Source of the DNA: Caballeronia glathei
GTDB lineage: Bacteria; Pseudomonadota; Gammaproteobacteria; Burkholderiales; Burkholderiaceae
Assembly: GCF_000698595.1 (NCBI RefSeq)
Contig: NZ_JFHC01000024.1
Location: 1-64,000 of the forward strand
Direction: 5' to 3'
DNA length: 64,000 nt
Below, piece after piece: positions 1-8,033 of this stretch. Within the stretch, counting starts at the first letter, position 1; the number at the start of each line of letters is the position of its first letter. Made by a program: the position numbers and the translations under genes. A model generated the notes under the pieces. That model saw nothing but the letters and a program-made list of their open reading frames with translations. It was not told where the DNA came from and did no database searches.

Positions 1-1364
1 GGCTGATCGAGAAGCTCGCGCACTTCGCGCGTGAAGTGATCCCCGAGCGCCGCATGCATGCGAAAGGCGCGGGCGCGCACGGCACGTTCACCGTGACGCA
101 CGACATCACGCGCTATACGCGTGCGAAGATCTTTTCGCAGATCGGCAAAGAGACGCCGATGTTCGCGCGCTTCTCGACAGTGGCGGGCGAGCGCGGCGCG
201 GCGGATGCCGAGCGCGATATTCGCGGCTTCGCGCTGAAGTTCTACACGGACGAGGGCAACTGGGATCTGGTGGGCAACAATACGCCGGTGTTCTTCTTCC
301 GCGATCCGCTCAAGTTCCCCGACCTGAACCACGCCATCAAGCGTGACCCGCGCACCGGCATGCGCAGTGCGCAAAACCAGTGGGACTTCTGGACGCAGCT
401 TCCCGAGGCGCTGCACCAGGTCACGATCGTGATGAGCGATCGCGGCATTCCGAAGGGTTTTCGTCATATGCATGGCTTTGGCAGCCACACGTTCAGCTTC
501 ATCAACGCGCAGAACGAGCGCTTCTGGGTCAAGTTTCACTTCCGCTCGCAGCAGGGCATCGAAAATCTCACCGATGAAGAAGCGCAGGTGCTCGCCGGGC
601 GCGATCGTGAAAGCTCGCAACGCGACCTGTACGAAAGCATCGAGCGGGGCGAGTTTCCCCGCTGGAAATTGTTTGTGCAGATCATGCCGGAGGCCGAAGC
701 GGGCGCATATCATTCGAACCCGTTCGACTTCACCAAGATCTGGTCGAAGAAGGACTATCCGCTGATCGAAGTCGGCGTGATGGAGTTGAACCGCAACATC
801 GATAACTTCTTCGCGGAAACGGAACAGGCGGGGTTCAGCCCGTCGAACGTGGTGCCGGGCATCGGCTTTTCACCCGACAAGATGCTGCAGGGACGGCTCT
901 TCTCTTACGCCGATGCACAGCGCTATCGGCTGGGTGTGAACTACAACCAGATCCCGGTGAATGCGCCGAAGAGCCCGTTTCACAGCTATCACCGCGACGG
1001 CCAGATGCGTGTCGACGGCAATCATGGCGGTGCCGCATCCTATGAGCCGAACACGCGCGGAGAGTGGCAGGAGCAGCCGGACTATCGCGAGCCGCCGCTG
1101 TCGGTCGATGGTGCGGCGGATCACTGGAATCATCGCGTGGACGGCGACTACTACTCGCAGCCAGGCGCGCTGTTCCGGCTGATGACACCGAAGCAGCAGC
1201 AGGTGCTGTTCGAGAACACGGCGCGCGCGATGCAGGGCACGACGAAGGCCGTTCAGACCTTGCATGTCGAGCACTGCACGCTGGCCGATCCTGCATACGG
1301 TGCGGGCGTGGCGAAGGCGCTCGCGGAACTCGAGCGTCGTGCGGCCGAGTCGCAGGCGGGTTAA
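1..1364 (+). CDS. Catalase, 5' end cut by the window edge
   Basis: Haem catalase that splits hydrogen peroxide into water and oxygen in the cytoplasm. The reading frame is already open at base 3 ([17 protein letters not shown]...), so roughly 40 N-terminal residues lie outside the window; a GTG at 36 is not the real start. The distal catalytic His is in [14 protein letters not shown], the catalytic Asn in [10 protein letters not shown], and the proximal haem-ligand Tyr in [19 protein letters not shown]. The end, soon after the haem-binding half, fits a small-subunit (about 480-residue) catalase without the flavodoxin-like C-terminal domain of large-subunit enzymes. The family is certain; which paralogue it is cannot be told. 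A GC-rich hairpin follows. Confidence 0.95.
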   Translation, partial: LIEKLAHFAREVIPERRMHAKGAGAHGTFTVTHDITRYTRAKIFSQIGKETPMFARFSTVAGERGAADAERDIRGFALKFYTDEGNWDLVGNNTPVFFFRDPLKFPDLNHAIKRDPRTGMRSAQNQWDFWTQLPEALHQVTIVMSDRGIPKGFRHMHGFGSHTFSFINAQNERFWVKFHFRSQQGIENLTDEEAQVLAGRDRESSQRDLYESIERGEFPRWKLFVQIMPEAEAGAYHSNPFDFTKIWSKKDYPLIEVGVMELNRNIDNFFAETEQAGFSPSNVVPGIGFSPDKMLQGRLFSYADAQRYRLGVNYNQIPVNAPKSPFHSYHRDGQMRVDGNHGGAASYEPNTRGEWQEQPDYREPPLSVDGAADHWNHRVDGDYYSQPGALFRLMTPKQQQVLFENTARAMQGTTKAVQTLHVEHCTLADPAYGAGVAKALAELERRAAESQAG

Positions 1365-1391
1365 AGCCGGCGCCGTCGGCTGAAGAAAAAC

Positions 1392-1420
1392 GGGCGCGCA
1401 TGAGACGATGAGGCGCGCCC
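1392..1420 (+). terminator. Hairpin after catalase
   Basis: Perfect 8-bp inverted repeat GGGCGCGC (1392-1399) and GCGCGCCC (1413-1420) with a 13-nt loop, 27 nt after the catalase stop. There is no clear U tract, so intrinsic termination is only inferred. Confidence 0.5.
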
Positions 1421-1474
1421 GGCGCCGGATGCCGATGGCCTGCGTGCCGTTTCAACGCTTCGAGGAGCATCGCC

Positions 1475-1618
1475 ATGAATTTCATTCTTGCAGTGCAGAC
1501 CGCCGTCCTGGTGGCCGCGGCAGGCGTGTTTGTTGCCGCCGCCCCCGTGGGCGCGCAGCAGGCGCAGGGCCACACAGTCAAGCCGGGCAGCGCGTCGGGT
1601 CATGCACAACAGCGCTAA
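1475..1618 (+). CDS. Small exported protein, 47 aa
   Basis: The ATG at 1475 is preceded by GAGGAG (1462-1467) at a usable distance. The 47-residue product starts MNFILAVQTAVLVAAAG and has a hydrophobic core ending in VAAAPVGAQQA, which reads as a Sec signal peptide with cleavage near AQA/GAQ. The mature remainder would be only about 20 residues rich in Gly, His, Gln and Ser. No family is recognised. It lies between the catalase and a convergent LysR gene and probably has its own promoter, since a hairpin separates it from the catalase. Support is the ribosome site plus the signal-peptide pattern. Confidence 0.55.
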   Translation: MNFILAVQTAVLVAAAGVFVAAAPVGAQQAQGHTVKPGSASGHAQQR

Positions 1619-1713
1619 TGCTGGATTTCGACAATCGCCAGTGCGTTCGACTGTGAACAACTTGTCGCCGTGCCGATATTCCCGCGCGGTGCAGCGCTGA
1701 CATCAGCCGCGAT

Positions 1714-2631
1714 TCATTGCGACCAGCGCCATGTCGGGTCGGACAGCCGTTTGCGGAAGAAGTCGGCGAGCGCCTCGACTTTCGCAGGACGTGCACGGCC
1801 CGAAGGGGTCACGAAGTAAAGCCCGCCCCTTTGCAGCGTCCAGTCGGTCAGCAGGGCCACCATTCGTGCGTCGCGAAGGTATTCACTTGCGATGAATTCG
1901 GGCAGCTCGGCGACGGCAAGTCCCGCGAGCACCATCGGGACGAGGGCATCCGCATTGGTCACGCGAAGCGGACCGGTCGGCGTGATGGCCTCTTCATCGC
2001 CCGCGTCGTTGACGAAGCGCCATACGTCGCTGCGCGCACGATAGGCATAGCCGAGGCAGTCCCGGCCGACAAGGTCCCGCGGATGCTCAGGTGGACCGTG
2101 CTTCTCCAGGTAGGCAGGGGCCGCGACTACGAACCGCGAAACCGCGCAAAGCCTGCGCGCGACAAGCGAGGAATCCGGCAGCACCGCGATTCTCAGCGCC
2201 GCATCGAAGCCCTCGCCGACAAGGTCGGTTGTCGCGTCTGAAAGCTGCAGGTCGATCGAGACTTCCGGGTACTCACGGAAGAAATCCGGAAGAATTGGCG
2301 CGACCCACCGCAACCCGAATGACATTGGCACCGCCAGACGGATGAGGCCGCGGGGCCGCGCGGACAACTCCCGCGCGGCGGCCTCCGCTTCCTCGGCAGC
2401 GCTATAGATGCGGCTTGCGCTCTGCGCGAGCGTCTGCCCGAACTCGGTCAGTGCAAGCTGGCGCGACGTGCGATTGAACAGCCGGGCGCCCAGCCGTTGT
2501 TCGAGCCGGCCGACGCCGCGCGAAACCGTCGCGACTGACAGACCCATGGCGCGGGCGGCAGCTGCGAACGAGCGCTCCTCCGCCACCTTCGCGAACATCG
2601 CGAGGCCTTCGAAATCCGGCATCTTCGACAT
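1714..2631 (-). CDS. LysR-family transcriptional regulator
   Basis: LysR-type regulator of about 305 residues. The N-terminal winged helix-turn-helix reads [19 protein letters not shown] followed by [16 protein letters not shown]; the rest is a periplasmic-binding-protein-like effector domain ([12 protein letters not shown], then [22 protein letters not shown]). It belongs to the subgroup that typically represses or activates a divergent oxidoreductase gene. The start at 2631 (MSKMPDFEG) has AGGA about 7 nt upstream; an upstream start at 2658 is possible. It is divergent from the SDR gene at 2729, with a long perfect palindrome in the gap, so control of that SDR is the natural inference. The effector is unknown. 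Confidence 0.93.
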   Translation of the reverse strand: MSKMPDFEGLAMFAKVAEERSFAAAARAMGLSVATVSRGVGRLEQRLGARLFNRTSRQLALTEFGQTLAQSASRIYSAAEEAEAAARELSARPRGLIRLAVPMSFGLRWVAPILPDFFREYPEVSIDLQLSDATTDLVGEGFDAALRIAVLPDSSLVARRLCAVSRFVVAAPAYLEKHGPPEHPRDLVGRDCLGYAYRARSDVWRFVNDAGDEEAITPTGPLRVTNADALVPMVLAGLAVAELPEFIASEYLRDARMVALLTDWTLQRGGLYFVTPSGRARPAKVEALADFFRKRLSDPTWRWSQ

Positions 2632-2698
2632 CGACAATCCTGCAATGATGGTTTGCAATCGATTCTATTTCGAAAACCAGGGGGCGTGGATATCCTTT

Positions 2699-2718
2699 GT
2701 TTCGTTTACAAACGAAAC
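2699..2718. promoter_or_regulatory. Palindromic operator between LysR and SDR
   Basis: GTTTCGTTT (2699-2707), AC, AAACGAAAC (2710-2718): a perfect 9-bp inverted repeat around a 2-bp centre. It is flanked by TATCC and GGATA, which extend the symmetry with a 3-base offset. It ends 10 bp before the SDR start codon, so bound protein would block that gene's expression. The tight symmetry looks more like a TetR- or repressor-type site than a classical T-N11-A LysR box, but LysR is the only regulator gene adjacent. Confidence 0.65.
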
Positions 2719-2728
2719 GGATACTCGA

Positions 2729-3481
2729 ATGCCACGCAAACTTGAAGGTTTGATTGCGCTCGTCACGGGCGGTAACAGCGGAATAGGGCTTGCCACGGCC
2801 AGGCGCTTTGTCGCGGAAGGTGCGTACGTCTTCATTACCGGGCGCCGCCAGGCCGAGCTGGATGCGGCCGTAAAAAGCATTGGAGAGAACGCGTTCGGCA
2901 TCCGCGGTGACGTGTCGAAGCTGCCCGATCTCGATCGGATCTACGAGATCATACGAGCGGAAAAGGGCCGCATCGACGTCGTGTTCGCCAACGCCGGCGG
3001 CGGGGGCTTGGCACCGCTCGGCCAGATCACCGAAGAGCACTTCGACACGACCTTCAATACCAATGTCCGCGGCTTGCTCTTCACCGTGCAAAAGGCCCTG
3101 CCGCTGATGCGAAGCGGGGCGTCGATCATCCTCAACGCGTCCTCGACCACGACCGTGGGAAACCCGGCCTTCAGCGTGTATAGCGCGACCAAGGCGGCAG
3201 TGCGCAGCTTTGCGCGCAATTGGACGCTCGACCTGAAGGACCGGGGCATCCGCGTGAATGCGATCAGCCCCGGTGTGGTGCCGACGCCGGGCTATGACCT
3301 GTTCGGTCTGTCGAAGGAACAGGTGCAAGGCTTCATCGACGTGCAGGTGAAGACGATACCGCAAGGGCGCGTCGGCACACCCGACGAGATTGCCAAGGCG
3401 GTAGTCTTCCTTGCGTCTGACGACAGCAGTTTCGTGAACGGCATCGAACTGTTCGTTGACGGGGGCATGGCGCAGATCTGA
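2729..3481 (+). CDS. Short-chain dehydrogenase/reductase
   Basis: Classical SDR of 250 residues, using NAD(P)H to interconvert an alcohol and a carbonyl. The cofactor motif TGGNSGIG is at residues 14-21, followed by the NAG motif (VVFANAGGG), the catalytic Ser in [14 protein letters not shown] with the Tyr-Lys pair, and the [10 protein letters not shown] segment after the active site. The C-terminus VDGGMAQI is typical. The ATG at 2729 gives the standard length; the open frame extends upstream but contains no SDR sequence. It is divergent from a LysR gene. The substrate is unknown; such LysR/SDR pairs often handle quinones, aldehydes or xenobiotics. The family call is firm. Confidence 0.95.
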   Translation: MPRKLEGLIALVTGGNSGIGLATARRFVAEGAYVFITGRRQAELDAAVKSIGENAFGIRGDVSKLPDLDRIYEIIRAEKGRIDVVFANAGGGGLAPLGQITEEHFDTTFNTNVRGLLFTVQKALPLMRSGASIILNASSTTTVGNPAFSVYSATKAAVRSFARNWTLDLKDRGIRVNAISPGVVPTPGYDLFGLSKEQVQGFIDVQVKTIPQGRVGTPDEIAKAVVFLASDDSSFVNGIELFVDGGMAQI

Positions 3482-3522
3482 GGGACGCCGCCACGCAAAC
3501 TGCGAGCGTCATCGCGCGTGGC

Positions 3523-4007
3523 TCAGGAAGTCAACGCCTGCCCGGTCTTCTCCGTGACATGCATGCGGACCGCGCGGATAAGGGCAGGCATCGCACGATC
3601 CGTAACAGAACGGCAATTCGCTGTGGATCCGGCATTTGTGCCACTGCCTGCACGATCCAGCGGTCTGACTCGACAGCAACGATATCGGGCACCCCCGGCT
3701 CGATTTCGAACGGCGGCATCTCACGGATAGAAGCGCGAATGCGCGCACGCAGTCTGCGTTGCAGGCTCGCTGGTCCAGATATCGACCGTGAGCGCAAACA
3801 TGCCAAGGAGCGCATGCACGCCGGATTCCAGGCGTGCGCGTCGGCCAGGGCCCGTGCACACGCTTCTTGCACGAGAGCTTCTGCGTCTATTTCATCCCCT
3901 GAAAACCGCAATGCAAACACCCACCGGCGAGGCTGCATGGCGGGGAGCGTCTTAGGTTGCGGTGGTCGCCTTCCCTCAGGCGACAGTTCTTCGAAAATGG
4001 ATTCCAC
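3523..4007 (-). pseudogene. Decayed ECF sigma factor (multiple frameshifts)
   Basis: The reverse strand carries ECF sigma-like sequence spread over more than one frame. In one frame, VFALRFSGDEIDAEALVQEA resembles region 2, with ALADAHAWNP after it. A second frame supplies HALLGMFALTVDIWTSE, the usual L-W segment. The first frame resumes with LQRRLRARIRASIREMPPF and AVAQMPDPQRIAVLLRIV (start of region 4). A shift then gives MHVTEKTGQALTS, the region-4 recognition-helix type segment, ending at a stop at 3523. At least three frame changes are needed, so no working sigma factor is made. It lies head-to-head with an AhpD-like gene; ECF41-type sigma factors are known to pair with carboxymuconolactone decarboxylase-like genes. 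Confidence 0.7.
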
Positions 4008-4138
4008 TAACTCACTTGGTCAGGAAACCTGAAGCGGAAAGCGTCATGGAAGGGCGAGGAAGTTGGTTGACTCCAGGCGTCCGCCCGCTTGACTGTGGGA
4101 GACCATTCCTGAGTAGGTTGTTCCATCGAATCTGGAAG

Positions 4139-4188
4139 GATTATGGTCTATATCAAAAGACCGATTATGGACCTTATAAAGTAGTCCA
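4139..4188. promoter_or_regulatory. AT-rich repeat region upstream of the AhpD-like gene
   Basis: A locally AT-rich patch in GC-rich surroundings. It has a direct repeat GATTATGG (4139-4146 and 4163-4170, 24 bp apart) and two short inverted repeats, GGTCT/AGACC (4145-4149, 4158-4162) and TGGAC/GTCCA (4168-4172, 4184-4188). It lies 50-100 bp before the start at 4237 and is a plausible promoter/operator. Nothing shows which protein binds. Confidence 0.4.
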
Positions 4189-4236
4189 AGATGTAGCACG
4201 ATGGAGTCCTTCAACAACCCCAGGTAAGGACTTTCC

Positions 4237-4689
4237 ATGAACCATCGCATTGACTATGCCAAAGCTGCACCCGAAGGCTTCAAGGCTTTCGGAGGGGTCT
4301 ATGTCACTCTCCAGAAGAGCGGTTTGCCTAAAGAACTGGTGGATCTCGTGTATCTGCGGGTTTCGCAAATCAATGGCTGTGCATATTGCATCGACATGCA
4401 TACCCGTGATCTGCTCAAGTCCGGTCTTGCTGTAGACAAGCTCGCACTGGTACCGGTGTGGCGCGACGCACGTGACGTGTTCAGCCCCCGCGAACGCATC
4501 GCACTCGCCTGGGCTGAGACCGTGACACGCGTAGCCGAGACTGGCGTTCCCGATGCCGAATATGAAGCCGCTTCCGCCGGGTTCACCGATAAGGAGCTTG
4601 CCGATCTCACATACGCGATCGGTTTGATGAACGCATTCAATCGATTCGGAATTGCGTTCCGCACGCCGCCCGCGGCAGCCAAAGCTTGA
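4237..4689 (+). CDS. AhpD-like carboxymuconolactone decarboxylase family protein
   Basis: A 150-residue alkylhydroperoxidase AhpD-type protein. The core motif is CAYCIDMH (residues 47-54), a CxxC with the following His used for thiol-based peroxide or disulfide chemistry in AhpD relatives. The preceding LPKELVDLVYLRVSQINGC and the following ALAWAETVTRV are typical of the family. Many members are annotated as peroxidase-related without a proven substrate. It stands alone, head-to-head with a decayed ECF sigma gene, and is followed by a long inverted repeat and a SugE-like pump. It is possibly an orphaned target of the lost sigma factor. Confidence 0.9.
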   Translation: MNHRIDYAKAAPEGFKAFGGVYVTLQKSGLPKELVDLVYLRVSQINGCAYCIDMHTRDLLKSGLAVDKLALVPVWRDARDVFSPRERIALAWAETVTRVAETGVPDAEYEAASAGFTDKELADLTYAIGLMNAFNRFGIAFRTPPAAAKA

Positions 4690-4699
4690 GATGCCGCAT

Positions 4700-4746
4700 A
4701 AGCGGGCGCTTCGAGCATCGATATGTCTGATCGTTGGCGCCCGCTT
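4700..4746 (+). terminator. Inverted repeat after the AhpD-like gene
   Basis: AAGCGGGCGC (4700-4709) and GCGCCCGCTT (4737-4746) form a perfect 10-bp stem with a 27-nt loop, starting 11 nt after the stop codon. The loop is long for an intrinsic terminator and there is no U run, so it may be a processing or transcript-end hairpin. Confidence 0.45.
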
Positions 4747-4899
4747 CGTTACGGAGTGTCCGGTTTCGAGCTTTCTCCGGCCCTCTTCGGCATCGGCGGA
4801 TCGAGCCGCATGCGGTTCCCCACGCCCCGCAATAGAGCTCTCATCAGATTTCGCCCGGGCCATAGCGCGCGGGCGAATCAACGAACGGATCTTTCACAG

Positions 4900-5220
4900 A
4901 TGTCATGGGCACTACTTGGTCTCGCCGGTATTCTGGAAATCGCATTCGCCTTCGCCATGAAGTCGTCGGAAGGTTTCACGCGATTGATACCGGCATTGCT
5001 TACGGTTGCCACAGGCTTGTCGAGCGTTCTCCTTCTTTCATTTTCGCTTCGTACGCTGCCTATGGGGACCGGCTACGCGGTCTGGACTGGTATTGGCGCG
5101 GCAGGCACGGCGATTCTCGGAATGGCGGTGCTGGGCGAATCCGCCGCGCCGCTGAGGATACTCAGCATCGTTCTTATTTTGTCAGGCGTGGTGGGACTCA
5201 AGCTGGTACCGGGGAACTGA
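4900..5220 (+). CDS. sugE: SMR-family small multidrug/guanidinium exporter (SugE-like)
   Basis: A 106-residue inner-membrane protein with four hydrophobic helices. It begins MSWALLGLAGILEIAF; the essential membrane Glu of SMR proteins is in AGILE (residue 13). The motifs TLPMGTGYAVWTGIGAAGTAI, LGESAAPLRI and VGLKL match the SugE/Gdx branch better than EmrE. Members export guanidinium or quaternary ammonium compounds in exchange for protons as antiparallel dimers. The ATG at 4900 gives the family length; an upstream in-frame ATG at 4723 would add about 59 residues unlike the family. No guanidine riboswitch was recognised upstream. The exact substrate is inferred. Confidence 0.88.
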   Translation: MSWALLGLAGILEIAFAFAMKSSEGFTRLIPALLTVATGLSSVLLLSFSLRTLPMGTGYAVWTGIGAAGTAILGMAVLGESAAPLRILSIVLILSGVVGLKLVPGN

Positions 5221-5817
5221 CGACGATTGCTGGCCAAGTACAGGCAACATGCCTGCAAGGTGGGCTTAGAACCCCGCTCGCGCACACGTCAAGTCCGGGT
5301 TCGATCTAAAGGAAAATCTCGGACACGTCGGCCTGAAGTTCGTCACGCATCAGGTTCTTTGCAAGACGCGCCCGCATTTGAACTCCTTTTTCAGCAGCCC
5401 TTGCTCGCCGATCCGAATGTGCACGAGCAATTGGCGACCGCTGATTTTTCGCTATGTCGAGCGCGCTGGAATTAATGGGCGCGTTCGGGTGTTCTCTTGA
5501 GTTATCGAAGCTCTGAGACACGCCGCATCTGATTGAATCAATCTGCAATGCCATGTGAATTTCAGATCGACGCGCAAATGCGGATTGACCTTATGGAAAG
5601 GAGGGCGCGCACTACGCGACTTAAAACTAATACTTCGCGAGTGATTCGCGCTAACACCAACCTATCGGAGAAGCGCGTTGAACTGACCGAAAAGGAAACC
5701 CGTCCCGGTCGGCAACCCGTGGTCCGCGCGTCTCGTTTGAACACGATTCGATTCGACGCAAGCTTGCCGTTTCCGTGTTTTAGCGGGAACCGTTCACATC
5801 AAGACAAGGATATCTGC
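5221..5817. other. Long non-coding stretch with a reverse-strand relic
   Basis: About 600 bp without an intact gene. It holds a 23-codon reverse-strand ORF described separately and a small inverted repeat CGCGA/TCGCG (5636-5640, 5646-5650). The forward frame is open through much of the right half, upstream of the hydrolase start at 5818, but that sequence has no recognisable protein features. Probably the promoter region of the hydrolase plus remnants of a former divergent regulator. Confidence 0.4.
5306..5377 (-). pseudogene. Possible truncated N-terminus of a TetR-type regulator
   Basis: The reverse-strand ATG at 5377 has GGAG 5 nt upstream (AAAAAGGAGTTCAA before ATG) and encodes only 23 residues, MRARLAKNLMRDELQADVSE then IFL, before a stop. 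The helix with RDELQADVSEIFL resembles the first helix of TetR proteins (usually ending in A..LF..G), after which the rest of the gene is missing. The strong ribosome site suggests a real former start. It is divergent from the alpha/beta hydrolase, a common TetR arrangement. The assignment is weak; it could be a true short peptide. Confidence 0.3.
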
Positions 5818-6663
5818 ATGCGCATCGCAACTCGTCAGCACATTATCACTACGTCGCATGGTTCCCTCGCTGTCGAGGAAAGCGGTGAACGTGGCATGCC
5901 CGTGCTGCTTGTCCATGGCAATTCTTCCTGCCGTGGCGTCTTCCGGCATCAACTGCAAGGACGGCTTGCGGGACGCTACCGCCTGATCGCCTTCGACCTG
6001 CCGGGCCACGGCGAGTCCAGCGACGCGCCCGATCCCATGCGTAGCTACACCCGCCCCGGGTTGGCAGATGCTTCCGTCGAACTGCTCGAAAAGCTTGGCG
6101 TGACCGAGTGTGTCGTGTTCGGCTGGTCGCTTGGCGGGCATATCGGCATTGATATGCTGTCTCGCTTTCCCGGTATGCGAGGCCTGATGATCTCCGGCAC
6201 CCCCGCCGTCGGGTTCGATAACATGGCAGAAGGCTTCAGGGGTTCGCCGCACTCAGGGGTCGCGGGGCGGCGGGACCTGTCTGACGCCGACATCGACGGC
6301 TTCATTCAGGGAATCTTCGGCGAGTCGGCCGAGCCGTTCCTGCGTGATGCCGTTGCGCGGACAGACGGCCGCTTCCGCCAACGTCTCTTCGCGGCCGCGC
6401 GCGCCGGGGAAGGCGGGGACCAGCGCGTGGCGGTAGCAGGCAGCCATATTCCGCTCGCGGTCGTGAACGGTGGCGCAGATCGCCTGGTCAATCTCGATTA
6501 CGTCGACTCGGTCGCCTATGGCAACTTGTGGGAACGGCGCTGCCATCGGCTACCCGGACTGGGGCACGCATCGTTCTGGGAAGCGCCGGGCGACTTCGAT
6601 CCTGTTCTCGAGCGCTTTCTGCAGGATGTAGAAGGCGGCCGCGCAACGACGCGGGCGTTGTGA
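5818..6663 (+). CDS. Alpha/beta hydrolase
   Basis: A 281-residue alpha/beta-hydrolase-fold enzyme. The oxyanion region is LLVHGNSSCRGVF, followed by FDLPGHGES, the nucleophile elbow GWSLGGH, a likely acidic residue in VVNGGADRLVN, and the catalytic His in LPGLGHASFWE. The start at 5818 (MRIATRQHIITTSHGSLAVEE) gives the usual length. The open frame runs 285 bases further upstream without family sequence. The substrate is unknown; esters, lactones or epoxides are possible. It is the first intact gene after a region with regulator remnants, and is followed by a long self-complementary repeat and degraded genes. Confidence 0.9.
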   Translation: MRIATRQHIITTSHGSLAVEESGERGMPVLLVHGNSSCRGVFRHQLQGRLAGRYRLIAFDLPGHGESSDAPDPMRSYTRPGLADASVELLEKLGVTECVVFGWSLGGHIGIDMLSRFPGMRGLMISGTPAVGFDNMAEGFRGSPHSGVAGRRDLSDADIDGFIQGIFGESAEPFLRDAVARTDGRFRQRLFAAARAGEGGDQRVAVAGSHIPLAVVNGGADRLVNLDYVDSVAYGNLWERRCHRLPGLGHASFWEAPGDFDPVLERFLQDVEGGRATTRAL

Positions 6664-6707
6664 ATTTTCCGCCGACTGGCGCTCTCGAGTGGGAGCGCGG
6701 TCGACTG

Positions 6708-6729
6708 CCGACGTCGACGTCGACGTCGG
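6708..6729. repeat. Perfect 22-bp palindrome built of GACGTC units
   Basis: Bases 6708-6729 read identically on both strands: CCG, then overlapping GACGTC units, then CGG. It begins 45 nt after the hydrolase stop. It could form a cruciform, act as a multi-site operator (GACGTC is also a restriction-type hexamer) or help end transcription. There is no loop, so a simple terminator hairpin is unlikely. Confidence 0.6.
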
Positions 6730-6931
6730 GAACGGATCACCGGACACTGACCCGCCGACGCATTCAGTGCGGCGAGAGCCCGTGCGAAACGGGCGGCCAG
6801 CGCGTCGCGACGCAACCGGCGCCCGCTGAACGGGAAAAAAACAGGGTGCTGAAGGGGGTCTCGCGGCCTCGATTACCACTGCGGGCAGGAAGATTCATTA
6901 TCTGAATCGGGCCTTAAAGGCACTGCTCGGA
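6730..6931. other. No gene recognised
   Basis: GC-rich sequence between the palindrome and the SnoaL-like relic. Short overlapping frames exist on both strands, but none shows a ribosome site with family-like protein sequence. Together with the following relic, the hydrolase-lactonase interval of more than 500 bp holds no intact gene. Confidence 0.4.
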
Positions 6932-7141
6932 ATGAGTAGAGTGGGTTCGAGCGATGAAACGCCCATGCGCCGTGGTGGTGCGGTCGTGGTGTTTCTCGCG
7001 AGCATCGACCACTTTCTATCTGATGTCATCGAAGCCTTTCAAACAGAGGCTGGCGATCGCGTGGTTTCTCGCTGGATCGTCACCGGGAAGAACAGCGTGT
7101 TGATGCATTACACAAGCGCACCCGGCTCCCGCGATTCGTAA
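6932..7141 (+). pseudogene. SnoaL/NTF2-like fragment
   Basis: This 69-codon frame contains IDHFLSDVIEAFQTEAGDRV and VSRWIVTGKNS. That resembles the central beta-strands of SnoaL-like polyketide-cyclase/NTF2-fold proteins, where a segment like (E)GDRVVxRWxxTGxH is characteristic. The beginning and end of a normal 130-150-residue member are missing, and the frame ends in unrelated sequence (YTSAPGSRDS). It is best read as a relic. It lies just upstream of the SMP-30 gene and may have been part of the same catabolic cluster. The identity rests on one motif. Confidence 0.4.
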
Positions 7142-7175
7142 AGGTTGCGACAGTGCGGTATGGAGAACCTTTTGC

Positions 7176-8030
7176 ATGAAGACACATCAAGCGCAATTGC
7201 TTGCGGACGATTTCGCCTTTCTGGAAGGACCTCGATGGTATCGGGGTCACCTCTGGGTTTCGGACATTACCGACAAGAAGCTTTATCGCGTGACGTCGGA
7301 TGGAAAGCGCGAAGTTGTCTGCGACGTCCCCAATCGCCCCTCGGGCATCGGCTTTCTTCCCGACGGATCACCGATCGTCGTCTCCATGACCGATCGCAAG
7401 CTGAAGCGGGTCATCAACGGCGATCTGGTGCGGTACGCGGATCTGTCGTCTCTCGCGCCAGCCGACCTCAACGACCTCGTCATGGATGTCCACGGTCAGA
7501 GTTATGTCGGCAACTTTGGTTACGACCTGTTTGGCGGCGCAGCGAAAAGTCCGGCTGATCTTTTTGTCGTCGATCCGGATGGAACCGCACGAGTAGCCGC
7601 AAGCGGCCTTGACTTCCCTAACGGGATGGTCCTGAAGGATGGAGGCCGGACCCTTGTCGTCGCTGAGTCGTGGTCGAATCGGCTCACCAGTTTCGATCGC
7701 GATGCAAACGGAAATCTGTCGGGGCGTCGCGTGTACGCGGACATGGGCGATGGACAGCCTGACGGTATCTGTGTCGACCGGGAAGGCGGCATTTGGGTAC
7801 CGTGCTTCAACACGGGCGAGGTACTTCGCGTGCTCGATGGGGGAGCGGTAACGGACCGCATTTCCTTCGACGGACGTGCGGTCGCCTGCCAACTCGGCGG
7901 CGACGACGGACGAACCCTCTTCTGCTGTACTTTTGATGGTCCTCCAGAAGACCTGATGAGCGGAAGGCGCGTCGCAGCGATCCATGTCTCGCGCGTCGAT
8001 GTTCCCGGAGACGGATGCAACGTCGCATAG
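7176..8030 (+). CDS. SMP-30/gluconolactonase family protein
   Basis: A 284-residue six-bladed beta-propeller lactonase of the SMP-30/LRE family, which hydrolyses sugar or xenobiotic lactones using a divalent metal. The metal-ligand positions are visible: Glu in FLEGPRW (residue 17), Asn in DFPNGMVL and Asp in QPDGICVDREG. The repeated strands LWVSDITDKKLYRV, SYVGNFGYD and TLVVAESWSNRL are typical blades. A shift-free ATG at 7176 begins MKTHQAQLLADDFAFLEGP. A fragment of an acyl-CoA dehydrogenase begins 4 nt after its stop, suggesting a deletion joined the two. Substrate not predicted. Confidence 0.92.
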   Translation: MKTHQAQLLADDFAFLEGPRWYRGHLWVSDITDKKLYRVTSDGKREVVCDVPNRPSGIGFLPDGSPIVVSMTDRKLKRVINGDLVRYADLSSLAPADLNDLVMDVHGQSYVGNFGYDLFGGAAKSPADLFVVDPDGTARVAASGLDFPNGMVLKDGGRTLVVAESWSNRLTSFDRDANGNLSGRRVYADMGDGQPDGICVDREGGIWVPCFNTGEVLRVLDGGAVTDRISFDGRAVACQLGGDDGRTLFCCTFDGPPEDLMSGRRVAAIHVSRVDVPGDGCNVA

Positions 8031-8033
8031 CAG

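Noticed and set aside
4020..4046. ECF-type promoter (GGAAACC ... CGTCA) for the AhpD-like gene
   Set aside because: The spacing between the two elements is about 13 bp, shorter than usual for ECF promoters, and it lies 190 bp from the start codon.
4747..4899. Guanidine riboswitch upstream of the SugE-like gene
   Set aside because: I looked for paired hairpins with ACGR loops or a ykkC-like fold and saw neither. A covariance-model search would settle it.
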